In this document: one piece after another, positions 8,316 through 17,975 of the stretch | Numbering within the stretch: position 1 is the stretch's first letter | How the letters are laid out: each line of letters opens with the position of its first letter | From: Paludisphaera rhizosphaerae | GTDB lineage: Bacteria; Planctomycetota; Planctomycetia; Isosphaerales; Isosphaeraceae | Length of the DNA: 64,000 bases | Direction: 5' to 3' | Assembly (NCBI RefSeq): GCF_011065895.1 | Contig: NZ_JAALCR010000012.1 | Coordinates: 124,001-188,000, forward strand | The notes under the pieces: generated by a model | What the model saw: the letters and a program-made list of their open reading frames with translations, nothing else | What the model was told of the DNA's origin: nothing | The model's database searches: none | Translations under genes and position numbers: made by a program

Positions 8316-10679
8316 ATGAAGGAAGAAGCAAGGTTTGCTGAACGGGGGGCCTCCCGCCGGAGAAGTCGCATCGTCCTACTCGGCGCCGCAGCGCTGGCGG
8401 CGGTGGTGCTGGCGGGGCAGGGGATCCCGGCGCGGGGGGAGGTCACGGCCAGGCAGGTGGAGGAGGCCATCCGCCGAGGGATCGCCTATCTCAAATCCCA
8501 GCAAAAGGCCGACGGCTCCTGGGAACGGATCAGGAACCAGCACCAGCACTCCGCCGGAACGACGGCCCTGATCACGCATGCCCTGATCGCGGCCGGAGAG
8601 CCCGTCGATTCGCCCACGATCCGCCGCGCCGTGGCGAACCTGGAGCAGTACTCGGCCGACGAGATCGACGGCAACTACGCCGTGGGCCTGCAGACGATGG
8701 TCTTCTGCGAGGTCGACCCCAGGCGGCTGGCGGCGAAGATCGCGGCGAACGTCGCCTGGGCGGAGGCGGCGCAGGTCCGGGAGGGCGAAGAGGTCTTCGG
8801 CGGCTGGCCGGGGCTCTGGTCGCACACCTCGAACCGGAAGACCGAGCGTCGGCCTACCGACGACTCCAGCACCCAGTACGCGCTGCTGGGCCTCGACGCG
8901 GCGGCTCGGGCCGGGTTCCCCGTCGACCAGGAGGTCTGGCGGCGGGCCCGAAAGGCCTTGCGGAAGGGCCAGCGGGCCGACGGCGGCTGGGTCTACCACC
9001 CGCACAACCCGGAGTTGAAGAGCACGTCCAGCATGACCACCGCGGGGATCTCGGGCCTGATCATGGCCGAGTTCTGGTGCACCGACGAGGGGGAGCAACT
9101 GCTCGACGGTCGCATCAAGGACTGCGGCCGGACGCGGACCGACTACGCCGTCGAGCGCGGCCTGACCTGGCTGGCCCGCAACTTCACCGTCCAGGGGAAC
9201 GTCAACGCCCGCATCCCCGGGGTCTGGCGCTACTACTACCTCTACGGCCTGGAGCGCACCGCTCGACTCGCGGGGGTGCGATACATCGGCTCGCACGACT
9301 GGTACCGCGAGGGGGCCGAGGAACTCGTCACAGCCCAGGACAAGATCCTGGGAGCCTGGCACGGCGAGGCGATGGAGGAGCAGCCCATGCTGGCGACGAG
9401 CTTCGCCCTGCTGTTCCTGGGGACGGGCCGAGCGCCGGTCCTCGTGCACAAGCTCCGCCACGGGCCCGGCGACGACTGGAACAACGACCCGCACGACGTC
9501 CGCCGCCTGGTCGCCGCGACCTCCGCCGACTGGGGCCACTTCCTCAACTGGCAAACGATCGACCTGGAAACCGCCGCCCCCGTCGAGCTGGCTCAGGCCC
9601 CGATCGCCTTCCTCAACGGCCATAAGGCCCCGGCCTTGAGCCCTCAGGCCAGGGAAAACCTCCGCAAGTACGTGGAGGAGGGGGGCTTCCTCCTCGCCGA
9701 AGCCTGTTGCGACAACCCCGAATTCGACGCCGCCTTCCGCGTTCTCATGAAGGAGCTGTTCCCCGATACCCCGCTCCTCCGGCTCTCCGACGATCACGCC
9801 GTCTGGCGGGCGAACCAGCGATTGACGCCGGGAGTGCATCCGCTCTGGGGGATCGAACGAGGGTGTCGGACGGCGGTGATCTACGCCCCCGTCGACCTGT
9901 CCTGCTGCTGGAACCTGATGGACGCCTCGCCGAACGACCCGGCCGTCAAGAAGGCGCGGCTGGTGGGGCGGAACATCATCGACTACGCCACCGGCCGCGA
10001 GCCCCCTCCCGACAAGCTGGCCGTCCGCGAGACACCGAGGATCGACGAGAAGGTCGACATCCCCGCGCGAGGGGTCCTGCGGTTCGCCAAGCTCAAGCAC
10101 CCCGGCGACTGGAACATCGCCCCGAAAGCCCTGATCAACCTGGCCGACGCCCTGAGCAAGCCGCCGCTCAACTTCCAGGTCGACCTCCGACCCTTCGAAG
10201 CCCAGGCCGACGATCCAAAGCTGCTGTATTACCCGCTGGTCTACTTCCACGGTCGAGGGGCGACCACACTGAACGACGCCCAGGTCGAGGCGCTCCGACG
10301 CCATGTCGACCCCGGCGCAGGCCTGATCTTCGCCGACGCCGCCTGCGGGGGCGTGGCGTTCGACGCCTCGTTTCGAGAGCTGATGAAGCGAGTCCTGCCC
10401 GGCCGACCGCTCGTGCCGATCCCGCCCGAGGACCCGATCTATTCGGCGAAGCTCGGCTTCGACCTATCGCAGTCCCGCTTCAACGCCGGCGCCGGCGGCG
10501 GCCTCGCCTTCCCCCATCTCGAAGGCATCCAGGTCGAGGGCCGCTGGGCGGTGATCTACTCCAAGTACGACCTGGGCTGCGCCCTGGAGCGCCATACGGC
10601 GATCGACTGCCAGGGCTACTCTTATGAGAGCGCCCTGAAGATCGCGGTCAACATCGTCCTTTACGCCGCACAGCCGTGA
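8316..10679 (+). CDS. Exported terpenoid-toroid protein with two DUF4159 domains
   Basis: 787 residues from the ATG at 8316, preceded by GGGAG; the in-frame TTG at 8301 is less likely. A basic N terminus and a hydrophobic stretch ending near GIPARG form a signal peptide. Residues about 40-370 resemble the alpha/alpha toroid of squalene/prenyltransferase-like proteins (GIAYLKSQQKADGSW, DGGWVYHP, GAWHGEAMEEQPMLATSFAL). Two DUF4159-like domains follow (about 380-560 and 585-785). Each carries a parallel core: SPQARENLRKYVEEGGFLLAEACC and NDAQVEALRRHVDPGAGLIFADAAC. DUF4159 is common in planctomycetes and is thought to have a glutamine-amidotransferase-like fold. Enzymatic activity is unproven. 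A strong hairpin follows the stop. Confidence 0.85.
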   Translation: MKEEARFAERGASRRRSRIVLLGAAALAAVVLAGQGIPARGEVTARQVEEAIRRGIAYLKSQQKADGSWERIRNQHQHSAGTTALITHALIAAGEPVDSPTIRRAVANLEQYSADEIDGNYAVGLQTMVFCEVDPRRLAAKIAANVAWAEAAQVREGEEVFGGWPGLWSHTSNRKTERRPTDDSSTQYALLGLDAAARAGFPVDQEVWRRARKALRKGQRADGGWVYHPHNPELKSTSSMTTAGISGLIMAEFWCTDEGEQLLDGRIKDCGRTRTDYAVERGLTWLARNFTVQGNVNARIPGVWRYYYLYGLERTARLAGVRYIGSHDWYREGAEELVTAQDKILGAWHGEAMEEQPMLATSFALLFLGTGRAPVLVHKLRHGPGDDWNNDPHDVRRLVAATSADWGHFLNWQTIDLETAAPVELAQAPIAFLNGHKAPALSPQARENLRKYVEEGGFLLAEACCDNPEFDAAFRVLMKELFPDTPLLRLSDDHAVWRANQRLTPGVHPLWGIERGCRTAVIYAPVDLSCCWNLMDASPNDPAVKKARLVGRNIIDYATGREPPPDKLAVRETPRIDEKVDIPARGVLRFAKLKHPGDWNIAPKALINLADALSKPPLNFQVDLRPFEAQADDPKLLYYPLVYFHGRGATTLNDAQVEALRRHVDPGAGLIFADAACGGVAFDASFRELMKRVLPGRPLVPIPPEDPIYSAKLGFDLSQSRFNAGAGGGLAFPHLEGIQVEGRWAVIYSKYDLGCALERHTAIDCQGYSYESALKIAVNIVLYAAQP

Positions 10680-10695
10680 GGTCCATCAACAAACG

Positions 10696-10746
10696 TCGCC
10701 GACTCCCGAAAGGCGGCGGTGTGGCCATCCTTTCGGGAGTCGGCGA
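10696..10746. terminator. 18-base-pair hairpin between convergent genes
   Basis: Arms at 10696-10713 (TCGCCGACTCCCGAAAGG) and 10729-10746 are perfect reverse complements, separated by 15 bases. It starts 17 bases after the stop of the DUF4159 gene and lies before the end of the convergent DUF1328 gene, so it could stop transcription from either side. No T tract follows, so a factor-assisted or mRNA-stabilising role is equally possible. Confidence 0.6.
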
Positions 10747-10810
10747 TGGCGGTCGCCTCATGGCAATCGAGACGAACCGCTGGGAACCAGGATTGAGTGA
10801 TCGTCGGCGG

Positions 10811-10981
10811 TCAGACGGCTGGTGGACCGGAACGGCCGAAGATCAGCGAGACCACGAACAGGACGAGGAAGACGAACACGAGGATCTTGGCGATCTCCGC
10901 CAACTGTCCCTCGAGTCCGCCGAAGCCCAGGAAGCCCGCGATCAGCGCGAGCACGAAGAAGGCGATCGCCCAGCGCAACAT
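10811..10981 (-). CDS. DUF1328 small membrane protein (YtjA-like)
   Basis: 56 residues from the ATG at 10981, where GAAAGGG lies about 8 bases upstream; an ATG two codons earlier (10987) is also possible. The sequence [48 protein letters not shown] is almost entirely two hydrophobic helices joined by a short Gly/Glu turn. Length and the GFGG..G..AEIAKI pattern match DUF1328/YtjA. Function is not known; members are small inner-membrane proteins. It is convergent with the DUF4159 gene. Confidence 0.88.
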   Translation of the reverse strand: MLRWAIAFFVLALIAGFLGFGGLEGQLAEIAKILVFVFLVLFVVSLIFGRSGPPAV

Positions 10982-11741
10982 GATCATGACCCTTTCGCGT
11001 GGATCGTTACTTTCGAGGTCCTCGGCGGAAGGTCTCGTCGCAACCACCTGGATCGCGAAGGGCCTCTCACGACGCCGTTACATCAAAGCCTAGGCAAACG
11101 CGATGCCGTTCGCCGCGACGTCGCAATTCTCGAGAAATTCTTGTTAAGCCCCCGCATCTAGAGGCCATTCTCAAGATAGAAGCACGGGAAATCGGGCTGG
11201 TTCCTTGGCAATACGGTTCCTTGACGCCTTCCCAAAGAGGACGCCCCCATTCCGCCGGCTGGATCGAGAGCCGACCGGTGGAATGGAGACAACCAACGAC
11301 ATGCTGTTTCTTGCCGATCGAACCCACCAAAACAACGCACAACATCATTCTGCACAACCAATTACGTCCATAACCCGATTGGCTTCGCTCGCAACCGAAG
11401 CCAACCGACGGAGGAAGCCTGGCAGGCGAGAAAGGTTCTCCGAGTCCCGCGCAACGGACTGCGCATCGGAGGCTGTCCAGCGGCGAAGGACGAAAACCGT
11501 GGCCGGGATTTCGGGACGGCGCCGATAAGGAGGGATGGTGTCGTCGTGGCGATGCAGGCGTCGTCAGTGGGTTTGAGGGGGTGATTCCGTGCACCTTGGC
11601 AGGGACCGAAGGCCTATCCCCCAATCTTTGCGGATATGGTATGGTCCATCGAAATCCACCTCCACTTCGACGGGAACCACGTCCGGGGCTCATGCCCAGG
11701 GCGATGGGTCGGGCGACATCACGGTCCGGACGGATGAGACG
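10982..11741. other. Long divergent intergenic region
   Basis: 760 bases between the DUF1328 gene (minus) and the GT39-like gene (plus). Short open frames on both strands show no recognisable domain, no good ribosome site and no conserved codon pattern, so I list none. It contains a family B hairpin (11377-11405). The base composition between about 11150 and 11370 is lower in GC than the surrounding genes. Confidence 0.5.
11377..11405. repeat. Palindromic repeat family B hairpin
   Basis: GATTGGCTTCG / CGAAGCCAAC with loop CTCGCAAC; the outermost pairs contain one mismatch. Same design and size as the copies at 6718 and 8156. Confidence 0.7.
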
Positions 11742-13652
11742 ATGGGAGCGCGCGTACTGCGACCAGCGAAACGACCGTCGACGACTCTGAGGACCCGGCT
11801 CAAGCCGGCCGTCCCGCAGTCGCCGCGACCTCTGCTTCGGCCAGCCCCGCGATCAGCGATGTTCTTCCCGCTGGTCGTGCTGGCGGCGGTCCTTCCTGGA
11901 CTGGCGGCCATGCGCTCGTGGGACCTGTCGTCTCCAGGCCCGCTTTGGGGGCTTCGCGCCCTGGCCGTGGCGATCGACGGCATGGTCGTCGACCAGACGG
12001 GAGCCTGCGACGCGATCAAGCCGGAACGGGAGTCGGCGGGGTATCGCAGCGTGGCCTTCCAGCCGCCGCTCTACCCCTGGCTGGCCGCCGCCGGGATGTC
12101 CCTCAGCGGCGACTACGACCCCATCGCCTGCATCCTGCCCAGCTACGCCGCCGGCGCGGGGATCGTGATCCTCATCTACCTTCAGGGTCGGCTCTGGCGC
12201 GGCGGGGGAATGGGATTCACCGCGGCCCTGCTGATGGCCTTCAGCCCCAGCCTCCTGCTGCGCGAGCAGGAGATGACGCCCCACCTGATCGCCGCGGCCG
12301 GCGCGCTGGCGGCCCTGCACGCCTACGCCGTAAGAACCAGGCTGGCCGTCGAGTCGGCCGATCCGAGACTGCGGTCGATGCTCTGGTCGGCCGTGGGGGG
12401 CCTGGCGCTGGGGTGCTCGCTGCTGGCCGTCGAGGCCTTCGGGCTGATCGTCGTGGTGGTGATCGCCCTGCATCAGATCTATCTGCGAGTCAGCGCCTCG
12501 GCCGATCCGAACTACCGACCGAGCGCCAGGGCGAGTTGGACGTGCTGGCTTCGCGACGGCGGGGCGATCGACTCCGCGCTGGCGATCGGCGTGGCGACGG
12601 TGGTGGCCGCCCCCTGGCACGCCCGCATGTTCATGACCCACGGCTGGAGCCTGTTCGCCCCGCTGACGCTGCCGGCCTCGGGCTGGATCGAGTCGTACAA
12701 CCTGGCGACGTGGATCCTGTCGCTGGCCCCGGCGGCGGCGCCGCTGGCGTTCTACGGAGCCGGCCGAGCGATCCGCACGGCGCTGGCGACGGAGACCGAC
12801 AGCCGCGAAACGGTGGGAGGATCGCTCTGGGTCATCTGGGCGGGAACCGCCGCGCTGGCGCTCTCGCTCTGGACGACCGGCCCCCGCCAGGCGCTGGAGA
12901 TCTTCCTGCTGATCCCGTTGAACCTGCTGGCGGCCTCGACGGTGGCCGACCTGGTGAACCGGCGAGTGTCGGTCCGGGCGCTGATCGGCCTGGCGCCGGC
13001 GGCGGCCCTGGGACTGGCCTGGTGGTCCAGCCGAGACCTCCGCGGCGCGTTCGACGAATTGCTCTCGGGAGGAGCCAGTCCGGGGACCACCCTGAGCCTC
13101 CACCTGACGCTCGACCTGCTGGTCCTGACGATCTTCCTCGGCCGGGCGATCGAGAAGTGGGCAAGCTCTCGCGACGACCGCCAGCGCCAGGTGCTGGCGA
13201 CGTTCCTGCTGGCCACCCTGGCGGCCACGGTCGGCCTGGGGGTCCGCGAAATGGTCTTCCGCCACGTCGAGACCAGCGACCTGCTGATGCTCCGAACGAT
13301 GATCCTGAGGCGCAACCGCGAGCGGCCGTTCAGCCACATCGCGGTGGTCAGTCCGCCGAATACGAAGTTCGCCGCCGACGTCGAGCCCGGATCGCTCGAC
13401 GCCCCGTACCCCGGCGGCCGGCTCCGGTTCATCCTGAGAACGGCCCTGCCGGAGCTTCCCCAGATCGACCTCTCGGACGTCGATGAGCTGCTGACGCTCC
13501 CCGACGAACAGCGGCTGGTGATTCTCCACGGGGCGGGGAGCCGGCTCTCATATAGCCTTCAGTCCCGACTGGGGCTGGAGGCCATCCACCCCGGCCGGTC
13601 CGGCATCCTCGACGCCTACGCCACGGCCACCGACCAGGTCGCCCGGCGCTGA
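11742..13652 (+). CDS. GT39-like (ArnT/PMT-type) polytopic membrane glycosyltransferase candidate
   Basis: 636 residues from the ATG at 11742; the in-frame stretch back to 11589 is low-complexity Ser/Thr/Gly and probably not translated. After a basic N terminus the protein has about 10-12 hydrophobic segments. The loop after helix 1 has VAFQPPLYPWLAAAGM, which resembles the PPLYPWL motif of dolichyl-phosphate-mannose mannosyltransferase and ArnT-like enzymes. The acidic pair usually found early in the first loop is not obvious; AVAIDGMVVDQTGACD is the only candidate. The C-terminal 120 residues are soluble. Such enzymes move a sugar from a polyprenyl phosphate to an acceptor outside the membrane. 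Donor and acceptor are unknown. Confidence 0.6.
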   Translation: MGARVLRPAKRPSTTLRTRLKPAVPQSPRPLLRPAPRSAMFFPLVVLAAVLPGLAAMRSWDLSSPGPLWGLRALAVAIDGMVVDQTGACDAIKPERESAGYRSVAFQPPLYPWLAAAGMSLSGDYDPIACILPSYAAGAGIVILIYLQGRLWRGGGMGFTAALLMAFSPSLLLREQEMTPHLIAAAGALAALHAYAVRTRLAVESADPRLRSMLWSAVGGLALGCSLLAVEAFGLIVVVVIALHQIYLRVSASADPNYRPSARASWTCWLRDGGAIDSALAIGVATVVAAPWHARMFMTHGWSLFAPLTLPASGWIESYNLATWILSLAPAAAPLAFYGAGRAIRTALATETDSRETVGGSLWVIWAGTAALALSLWTTGPRQALEIFLLIPLNLLAASTVADLVNRRVSVRALIGLAPAAALGLAWWSSRDLRGAFDELLSGGASPGTTLSLHLTLDLLVLTIFLGRAIEKWASSRDDRQRQVLATFLLATLAATVGLGVREMVFRHVETSDLLMLRTMILRRNRERPFSHIAVVSPPNTKFAADVEPGSLDAPYPGGRLRFILRTALPELPQIDLSDVDELLTLPDEQRLVILHGAGSRLSYSLQSRLGLEAIHPGRSGILDAYATATDQVARR

Positions 13653-13695
13653 AGAGGCCGGGGATCGGGGTCGGCGACGAGGCGGTTCAGCTTGC

Positions 13696-14094
13696 TCAGG
13701 AGAGCAGGTCGGCCAGTTCCTTGACCTTGTCCGCGCCGACCTTGGCGACCAGCGGCTTGAGCGCCCGCAGGGCGTCGATCAGGTCGCCGTCTCCCTTGGC
13801 GGCGGGCGGCGGGGCGAGATACCCTTCCACGGCCGCCTTGGGCCGACGGCCCCGCCGCACGGGAGCCTCGCCCGCCTTCTTGTTGGCCTGCGACTTATAA
13901 GCGGAAATCTGCTGGCGAGGGATTTCCTTGCCGTATTGCGTGCGGACGAATCCGTCGATGTCGTCGATATCGGTCAACCCTTTGGCCAGGGCATTGCGCA
14001 CGGCCTGCGCACCGGAGATCGGCTTGATCGAGCTCGCCTCTTCAGATTCGACCAGTTCGGACTCGGGGGCGGGCTTGCTCTTGCGGCGGCTCAT
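13696..14094 (-). CDS. Uncharacterised basic protein, possible DNA-binding
   Basis: 132 residues from the ATG at 14094 (MSRRKSKPAPE); an in-frame extension to 14187 is unlikely because it is Cys/Gly/Ser-rich. The middle (AVRNALAKGLTDIDDIDGFV, then QYGKEIPRQQISAYKSQANKK) looks like a helix-turn-helix-like helical domain rich in basic residues. The C terminus is a separate amphipathic helix (LIDALRALKPLVAKVGADKV). A proline/glycine linker with GRRPK joins them. I recognise the pattern as recurrent in planctomycetes but know no function. A nucleoid or regulatory role is speculation. Confidence 0.6.
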   Translation of the reverse strand: MSRRKSKPAPESELVESEEASSIKPISGAQAVRNALAKGLTDIDDIDGFVRTQYGKEIPRQQISAYKSQANKKAGEAPVRRGRRPKAAVEGYLAPPPAAKGDGDLIDALRALKPLVAKVGADKVKELADLLS

Positions 14095-14348
14095 AAACGG
14101 CTCCGATGAATGCGGCCCTGCAAGATTGGGACGACGCGCGGACGTTCCGCCGCACAACCCAATCGACAAGAACCACGCTATTCCCAACTTAGGCTATCCA
14201 TAGCCGTCTTCCAATTCAATATAAGTCCCAGGTCCAAACACGCTCAAAAGCCTTGCGCAGTCGCGCAGACCAGCGCTCTTCGACCGATTTCCGAGCCATT
14301 GTCACAATGCCGCGCCTATGCCGAAATCCGCCGAGTCGTGTGAGGATC

Positions 14349-16100
14349 TCAGCGCGGCTCGATCGCCTCGACGCGGGCCGAATCATGGAGGGCGCGAATC
14401 TCGTCGTCCGAGAGAGCCCTGTTGAAGACGGCGAGACCGCCGAACCGGCCGATGGTCGCCTCGCCGAGCATCGTGCCGACGGCGTGCCGCGCTCCGACAG
14501 TGAAGTCCGAGCCGCCCCCCGGCTTCGTTGCGGCATGGCGCGAGGGGTCGTACCGGAAGATCCCTCGGCCGTGATAGTACGGGTTCATTCCCCGGTCGCG
14601 GCCGTCCGGCCCTTCGGCCGTGAAGTAGCGGTCGTTGCGACGGTCCCGCGCCGGGTCGAGGCCCATCGGCTCGAGCCGGCCGTCGATGTACGCCTTCAGC
14701 CACTGACCGTCGTAGGTGAACGCCAGGCTGCACCAACGGCTTTCGGGGACCTCGCGGGGGGTGACGGCGTAGTCGGCGCACCAGGGGAAGGCGGAACCGT
14801 CGGCGCGGCGGGTGACGCCCCCCTCGCTGGAGACGTGCGGCACAAGCCGTCGAGGTCCGCCGTAGGTGGGCATGTTCATGAGCATGGCGTACTGGCGAGT
14901 CCCCGAGTCGTCGTTCGCGCCTTTGCCCTCGGTCCACATGCCGGCGATCGTTCGGCTCTGCTTCAGGTTCTCAACGCGGACCACGGCGAACATGGAGACC
15001 TGAGCATTCGATCCGGCGATGTTCAGGTCGCCCGTCTCGGCGTAGGGGATACGGAAGTAGTGCTTGCCGTCGAGTTCGGCCGCGCGGCCCGAATACGGCC
15101 CCCCCGCGACGCGAGGGATCGGCCCGCCGACCTCCGTCAGCGGATGCGGCTCCTTCGTCCCCGTCGAGACTCGGGGCATGCCGGCCTCTTCGCCAAACGT
15201 CCAGAAGCCGACCAGGCCAGGCGTCTTCAGAACGACCGTGGGATCGCCGGTCGGGGCCACGTTCGCAGCCTTGGCGGCCGTCGCGGCTGGGACGGTCAGT
15301 TGGATGTAGACCGGCTGATGATCCGAGGCCACCGTCTCGACGTCGACCCGCCCCGAGCCGGCGACGATCCCCGCCGCGAGCGAGCCCGAAACGAAGACGT
15401 AGTCGATCCGCCCCGGCCGCGAGCCGTGCAGACCGATCGAGTGGCCCTCACCCTTGCCGGCGATCGGCCAACCGTCGACGATCCGTTCGCCCCCGGCCGG
15501 GGCTGCGGTCAGCGCCTTGTAGTCGTCCGAGTCGGGGCGAAAGTTGAAGTCCCCCATCATGATCCAGGGGTCGGGGCACGCGGCCAGGACCTCGCGGACG
15601 CGGGCCACCTGAAGGGCTTTGTCGGCGGCAGAATCGTGAGCCAGGTGAGTGACGAACACCCGGAGCGGACGGCCGTTGACGTCGAGCCGGCATTCCAGCA
15701 GCCCGCGGGGCTCAGCCTTTTCGCGACCCGCCGAGCGCGGCAGGCGATGGTTCTGGTGGGCGACGATCGGGAACCGGCTCACGAGCGCCACGCCGTACTG
15801 GCCGCCGTCGGCGTCAATGAGGTTGCCGCCGAACGCGACGTTCGCCCTCAAGAGGTCGCCGAGCGCCGCGGCCTGATCGACCTTGCCGCTGCGGTCGCGA
15901 AAGCGGACGTCGACCTCCTGGAAGGCGACGATGTCCGCCCCCCGGACAAGATCGGCCACGCGCTTCAGGTCGAGCTTGCCGTCGGTCCCTTCGGCGTGAT
16001 GGATGTTGAAGGTCGCCAGCCTGAGAGGCTCCTCCGCCGCGGCGAACGCGGGGAAGAGCGACAGAGCCAGCACGGAGAGGATGCGACGAATCAAGGCCAT
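14349..16100 (-). CDS. Exported endonuclease/exonuclease/phosphatase-fold protein with LamG domain
   Basis: 583 residues. A signal peptide ([24 protein letters not shown]) is followed by an EEP domain to about residue 275 with its metal and catalytic motifs: [32 protein letters not shown] and ASDHQPVY. After a short linker, residues about 300-575 resemble a LamG/concanavalin-like domain ([48 protein letters not shown]). The combination suggests a secreted phosphodiesterase or phosphatase that binds a polymer or membrane glycan. The substrate cannot be told from sequence. It is 114 bases downstream of a DUF1559 gene with a hairpin between them, so it probably has its own promoter. Confidence 0.87.
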   Translation of the reverse strand: MALIRRILSVLALSLFPAFAAAEEPLRLATFNIHHAEGTDGKLDLKRVADLVRGADIVAFQEVDVRFRDRSGKVDQAAALGDLLRANVAFGGNLIDADGGQYGVALVSRFPIVAHQNHRLPRSAGREKAEPRGLLECRLDVNGRPLRVFVTHLAHDSAADKALQVARVREVLAACPDPWIMMGDFNFRPDSDDYKALTAAPAGGERIVDGWPIAGKGEGHSIGLHGSRPGRIDYVFVSGSLAAGIVAGSGRVDVETVASDHQPVYIQLTVPAATAAKAANVAPTGDPTVVLKTPGLVGFWTFGEEAGMPRVSTGTKEPHPLTEVGGPIPRVAGGPYSGRAAELDGKHYFRIPYAETGDLNIAGSNAQVSMFAVVRVENLKQSRTIAGMWTEGKGANDDSGTRQYAMLMNMPTYGGPRRLVPHVSSEGGVTRRADGSAFPWCADYAVTPREVPESRWCSLAFTYDGQWLKAYIDGRLEPMGLDPARDRRNDRYFTAEGPDGRDRGMNPYYHGRGIFRYDPSRHAATKPGGGSDFTVGARHAVGTMLGEATIGRFGGLAVFNRALSDDEIRALHDSARVEAIEPR

Positions 16101-16133
16101 GGCTCCTGGATTCTCGACGTTGGAGGAAAAGCA

Positions 16134-16173
16134 ACGCCCCAGACGGCCGCCGCGATGGGGCCGTCCGGGGCGT
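16134..16173. terminator. Hairpin after a DUF1559 gene
   Basis: Arms 16134-16148 and 16159-16173 pair over 15 bases with a single A/C mismatch. It is about 42 bases past the DUF1559 stop (minus strand) and upstream of the EEP gene start. It is GC-rich and lacks a T tract. Confidence 0.5.
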
Positions 16174-16214
16174 GAGCGGTCATGAATCGATCGTCGCGAA
16201 TCGGTCGATGCGAA

Positions 16215-17174
16215 TCAATACGCGTCGGCGCTGATGATCTCGCCGCCCTTGGTGCTGGCGAGGGCTCGCCAGATCGGCAGGCTGACGGTGTTCTTGAAGA
16301 ACCGCACCGAGCCGTCGCACATCGTGGCGTTCACACCGCCGGCGTGGAGGCTGCGAGCCGCAAGATAGAGCGGGCCGGCCGTGGCGTTGGCGCAGGGGGT
16401 CGGCTTGCCGGTGGTCACGGCGCAGGCGTTGACGGAGTACATCACGTCCTGGAGAGCCGAATTCGGCGCCAGCAGAGCGGTGAAGCCGGTCGAATCGGCC
16501 CACCAGGTCATGCCGCGCAACTCCGAGTTCTGCGGGACGATGATGATCTCCGAGTTCAACAGCGTGTTCGACGTGCCGTCAGTGACCGTGGCGATGGTGA
16601 CGGTCTGCCCCTTGTTCGGCGAGGCCTGATGGTTGGCGTTGCTGTAGGCGCGAATCCAGCCGTAGGGGGCGCCGTTGAAGACCGCGTCCTGAATGTTGTT
16701 CTGCTGGTCGAGGTCGGTCGATCCGAAATTGGCCACGTAATTGTGAGCCGAGATCTTGCCGGTGTTGGCCGCTCCCAGGGCGCTGCTGATCGGCCGCTGC
16801 TGAAGACCGTTGCTCGGGCAGAGGAAGGCGTTGATGAAGCTGGACGTGACCGTCGTGTTCGTCGGGTCGACGTATCGGGGAGAGTTGAAGTTGTACGAAT
16901 TCGAGAGTGCGACCTGCTCCATAAACGGCAAGATGAACGCCTGCCAGGTCCCGTTGCAGCAGTCGGAGGTCCCCGTCGGGAACGAGCCGGTCGTGCCGAC
17001 GTAGTTGTGGACGGAAAGACCGATCTGCTTCAGGTTGTTGGTGCACTGGATTCGCCGAGCGGCCTCGCGAGCGGCCTGAACGGCGGGCAACAGTAGCGCG
17101 ATCAAGACGGCGATGATCGCGATGACGACGAGCAGCTCAATCAGCGTGAACGCACTCTGTTTGCGTGATCTCAT
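16215..17174 (-). CDS. DUF1559 pseudopilin-like protein
   Basis: 319 residues from the ATG at 17174, with GGAG 8 bases upstream. The leader [15 protein letters not shown] has alanine, not glycine, before the Phe at the usual cleavage point. The body keeps [25 protein letters not shown], the region [20 protein letters not shown] and the end [10 protein letters not shown]. It follows a small lipoprotein gene by 35 bases, so the two are probably co-transcribed, as with three other DUF1559-lipoprotein pairs in this window. Role at the envelope unknown. Confidence 0.92.
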   Translation of the reverse strand: MRSRKQSAFTLIELLVVIAIIAVLIALLLPAVQAAREAARRIQCTNNLKQIGLSVHNYVGTTGSFPTGTSDCCNGTWQAFILPFMEQVALSNSYNFNSPRYVDPTNTTVTSSFINAFLCPSNGLQQRPISSALGAANTGKISAHNYVANFGSTDLDQQNNIQDAVFNGAPYGWIRAYSNANHQASPNKGQTVTIATVTDGTSNTLLNSEIIIVPQNSELRGMTWWADSTGFTALLAPNSALQDVMYSVNACAVTTGKPTPCANATAGPLYLAARSLHAGGVNATMCDGSVRFFKNTVSLPIWRALASTKGGEIISADAY

Positions 17175-17209
17175 GGAGAGGCTCCGATAGTGAGAATAGA
17201 AGGCGACCA

Positions 17210-17680
17210 TCACTTGGAGGTGACGGCAAAGGTGAAATCATTGGGGCCGGCGGCGGTGACTTCCGTCGTCAGCTCGGTCTGGGCGTTGAACCGGGCGGGG
17301 ATCGTCTCCTGAGTGACCGCCGCGTCGGCGGGCGGATCGACGAGCTCGCCGGTGACGTTGTCGATCTGTTTCTTCTTCGCACCCGACTTGGCCGCGACCT
17401 CACGCTTCGCGGAGACGGAAACGCGGTACTTGCCTGGAACCAGTCCATCGGCCGCCGAGATCGAGAACGACCCGGCCGAGACCGTCGCCGCGGCCGAGGT
17501 CACCTCGCCGCTGCCCGCCATCGGCTGGAACGAAATCGTCGCCGAATCCAACGGCTGGCCGTCGAGCGTCACCTTGCCCGAGACCGCCTGACGCGGCAGC
17601 CCGTCGCCCCCGCTGCAGCCGAAGGTCGCCGCAATCGCGACGACGAAAGCAAGACGTGATCCTAATTTGATGAAAACCAT
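17210..17680 (-). CDS. Lipoprotein with carboxypeptidase-regulatory-like fold
   Basis: 156 residues from the ATG at 17680 with AGGA 8 bases upstream. The N terminus has a hydrophobic stretch and lipobox-like ATFGC (Cys22), followed by [21 protein letters not shown], the usual opening of planctomycete lipoproteins with a small beta-sandwich domain. Later features are [15 protein letters not shown] and the C-terminal [14 protein letters not shown]. It lies just upstream of the DUF1559 gene on the same strand. Comparison with the interrupted gene at 21430 shows the same architecture. Function unknown; probably an envelope-attached accessory to the DUF1559 protein. Confidence 0.8.
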   Translation of the reverse strand: MVFIKLGSRLAFVVAIAATFGCSGGDGLPRQAVSGKVTLDGQPLDSATISFQPMAGSGEVTSAAATVSAGSFSISAADGLVPGKYRVSVSAKREVAAKSGAKKKQIDNVTGELVDPPADAAVTQETIPARFNAQTELTTEVTAAGPNDFTFAVTSK

Positions 17681-17901
17681 CGATCGCGTTCCTATATTTG
17701 GCGACCCGAGGATCGTCTTCCTGTTCGGTAGTGGGGCCGCCACGTATTCGTCCGTGGCAGCCAAGAATGCGCAGACGCCACCAGCTCCCTACACGCAGCC
17801 GGTGTCCCGTCGGCGCAAGGCTGAACGCGCTTCGATCAATCGAGTGATCAACGCGCAGCGGTTTCGACGTATGTGGTTTGTGAAGATTTTACGATGACTA
17901 A

Positions 17902-17931
17902 AACCTAGTCCACCGTCAAGTGGACTAGGTT
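17902..17931. terminator. 12-base-pair hairpin, probable terminator of the sulfatase gene
   Basis: AACCTAGTCCAC (17902-17913), loop CGTCAA, GTGGACTAGGTT (17920-17931); a perfect stem. On the minus strand it is 45 bases past the sulfatase stop and is followed by TTTAG, giving a short T run. Best candidate for a classical intrinsic terminator in the window. Confidence 0.65.
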
Positions 17932-17975
17932 GGAACCGGCGAAATGCTCGCCGGAATTTCATCGGTTCGACACGA

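Noticed and set aside
8376-10304. 642-codon minus-strand frame over the DUF4159 gene
   Set aside because: Antisense shadow; no motif, and the plus strand has a signal peptide and conserved domains.
11853-13529. 558-codon minus-strand frame over the GT39-like gene
   Set aside because: Gln/Arg/Gly-rich shadow; the plus strand encodes regular membrane helices.
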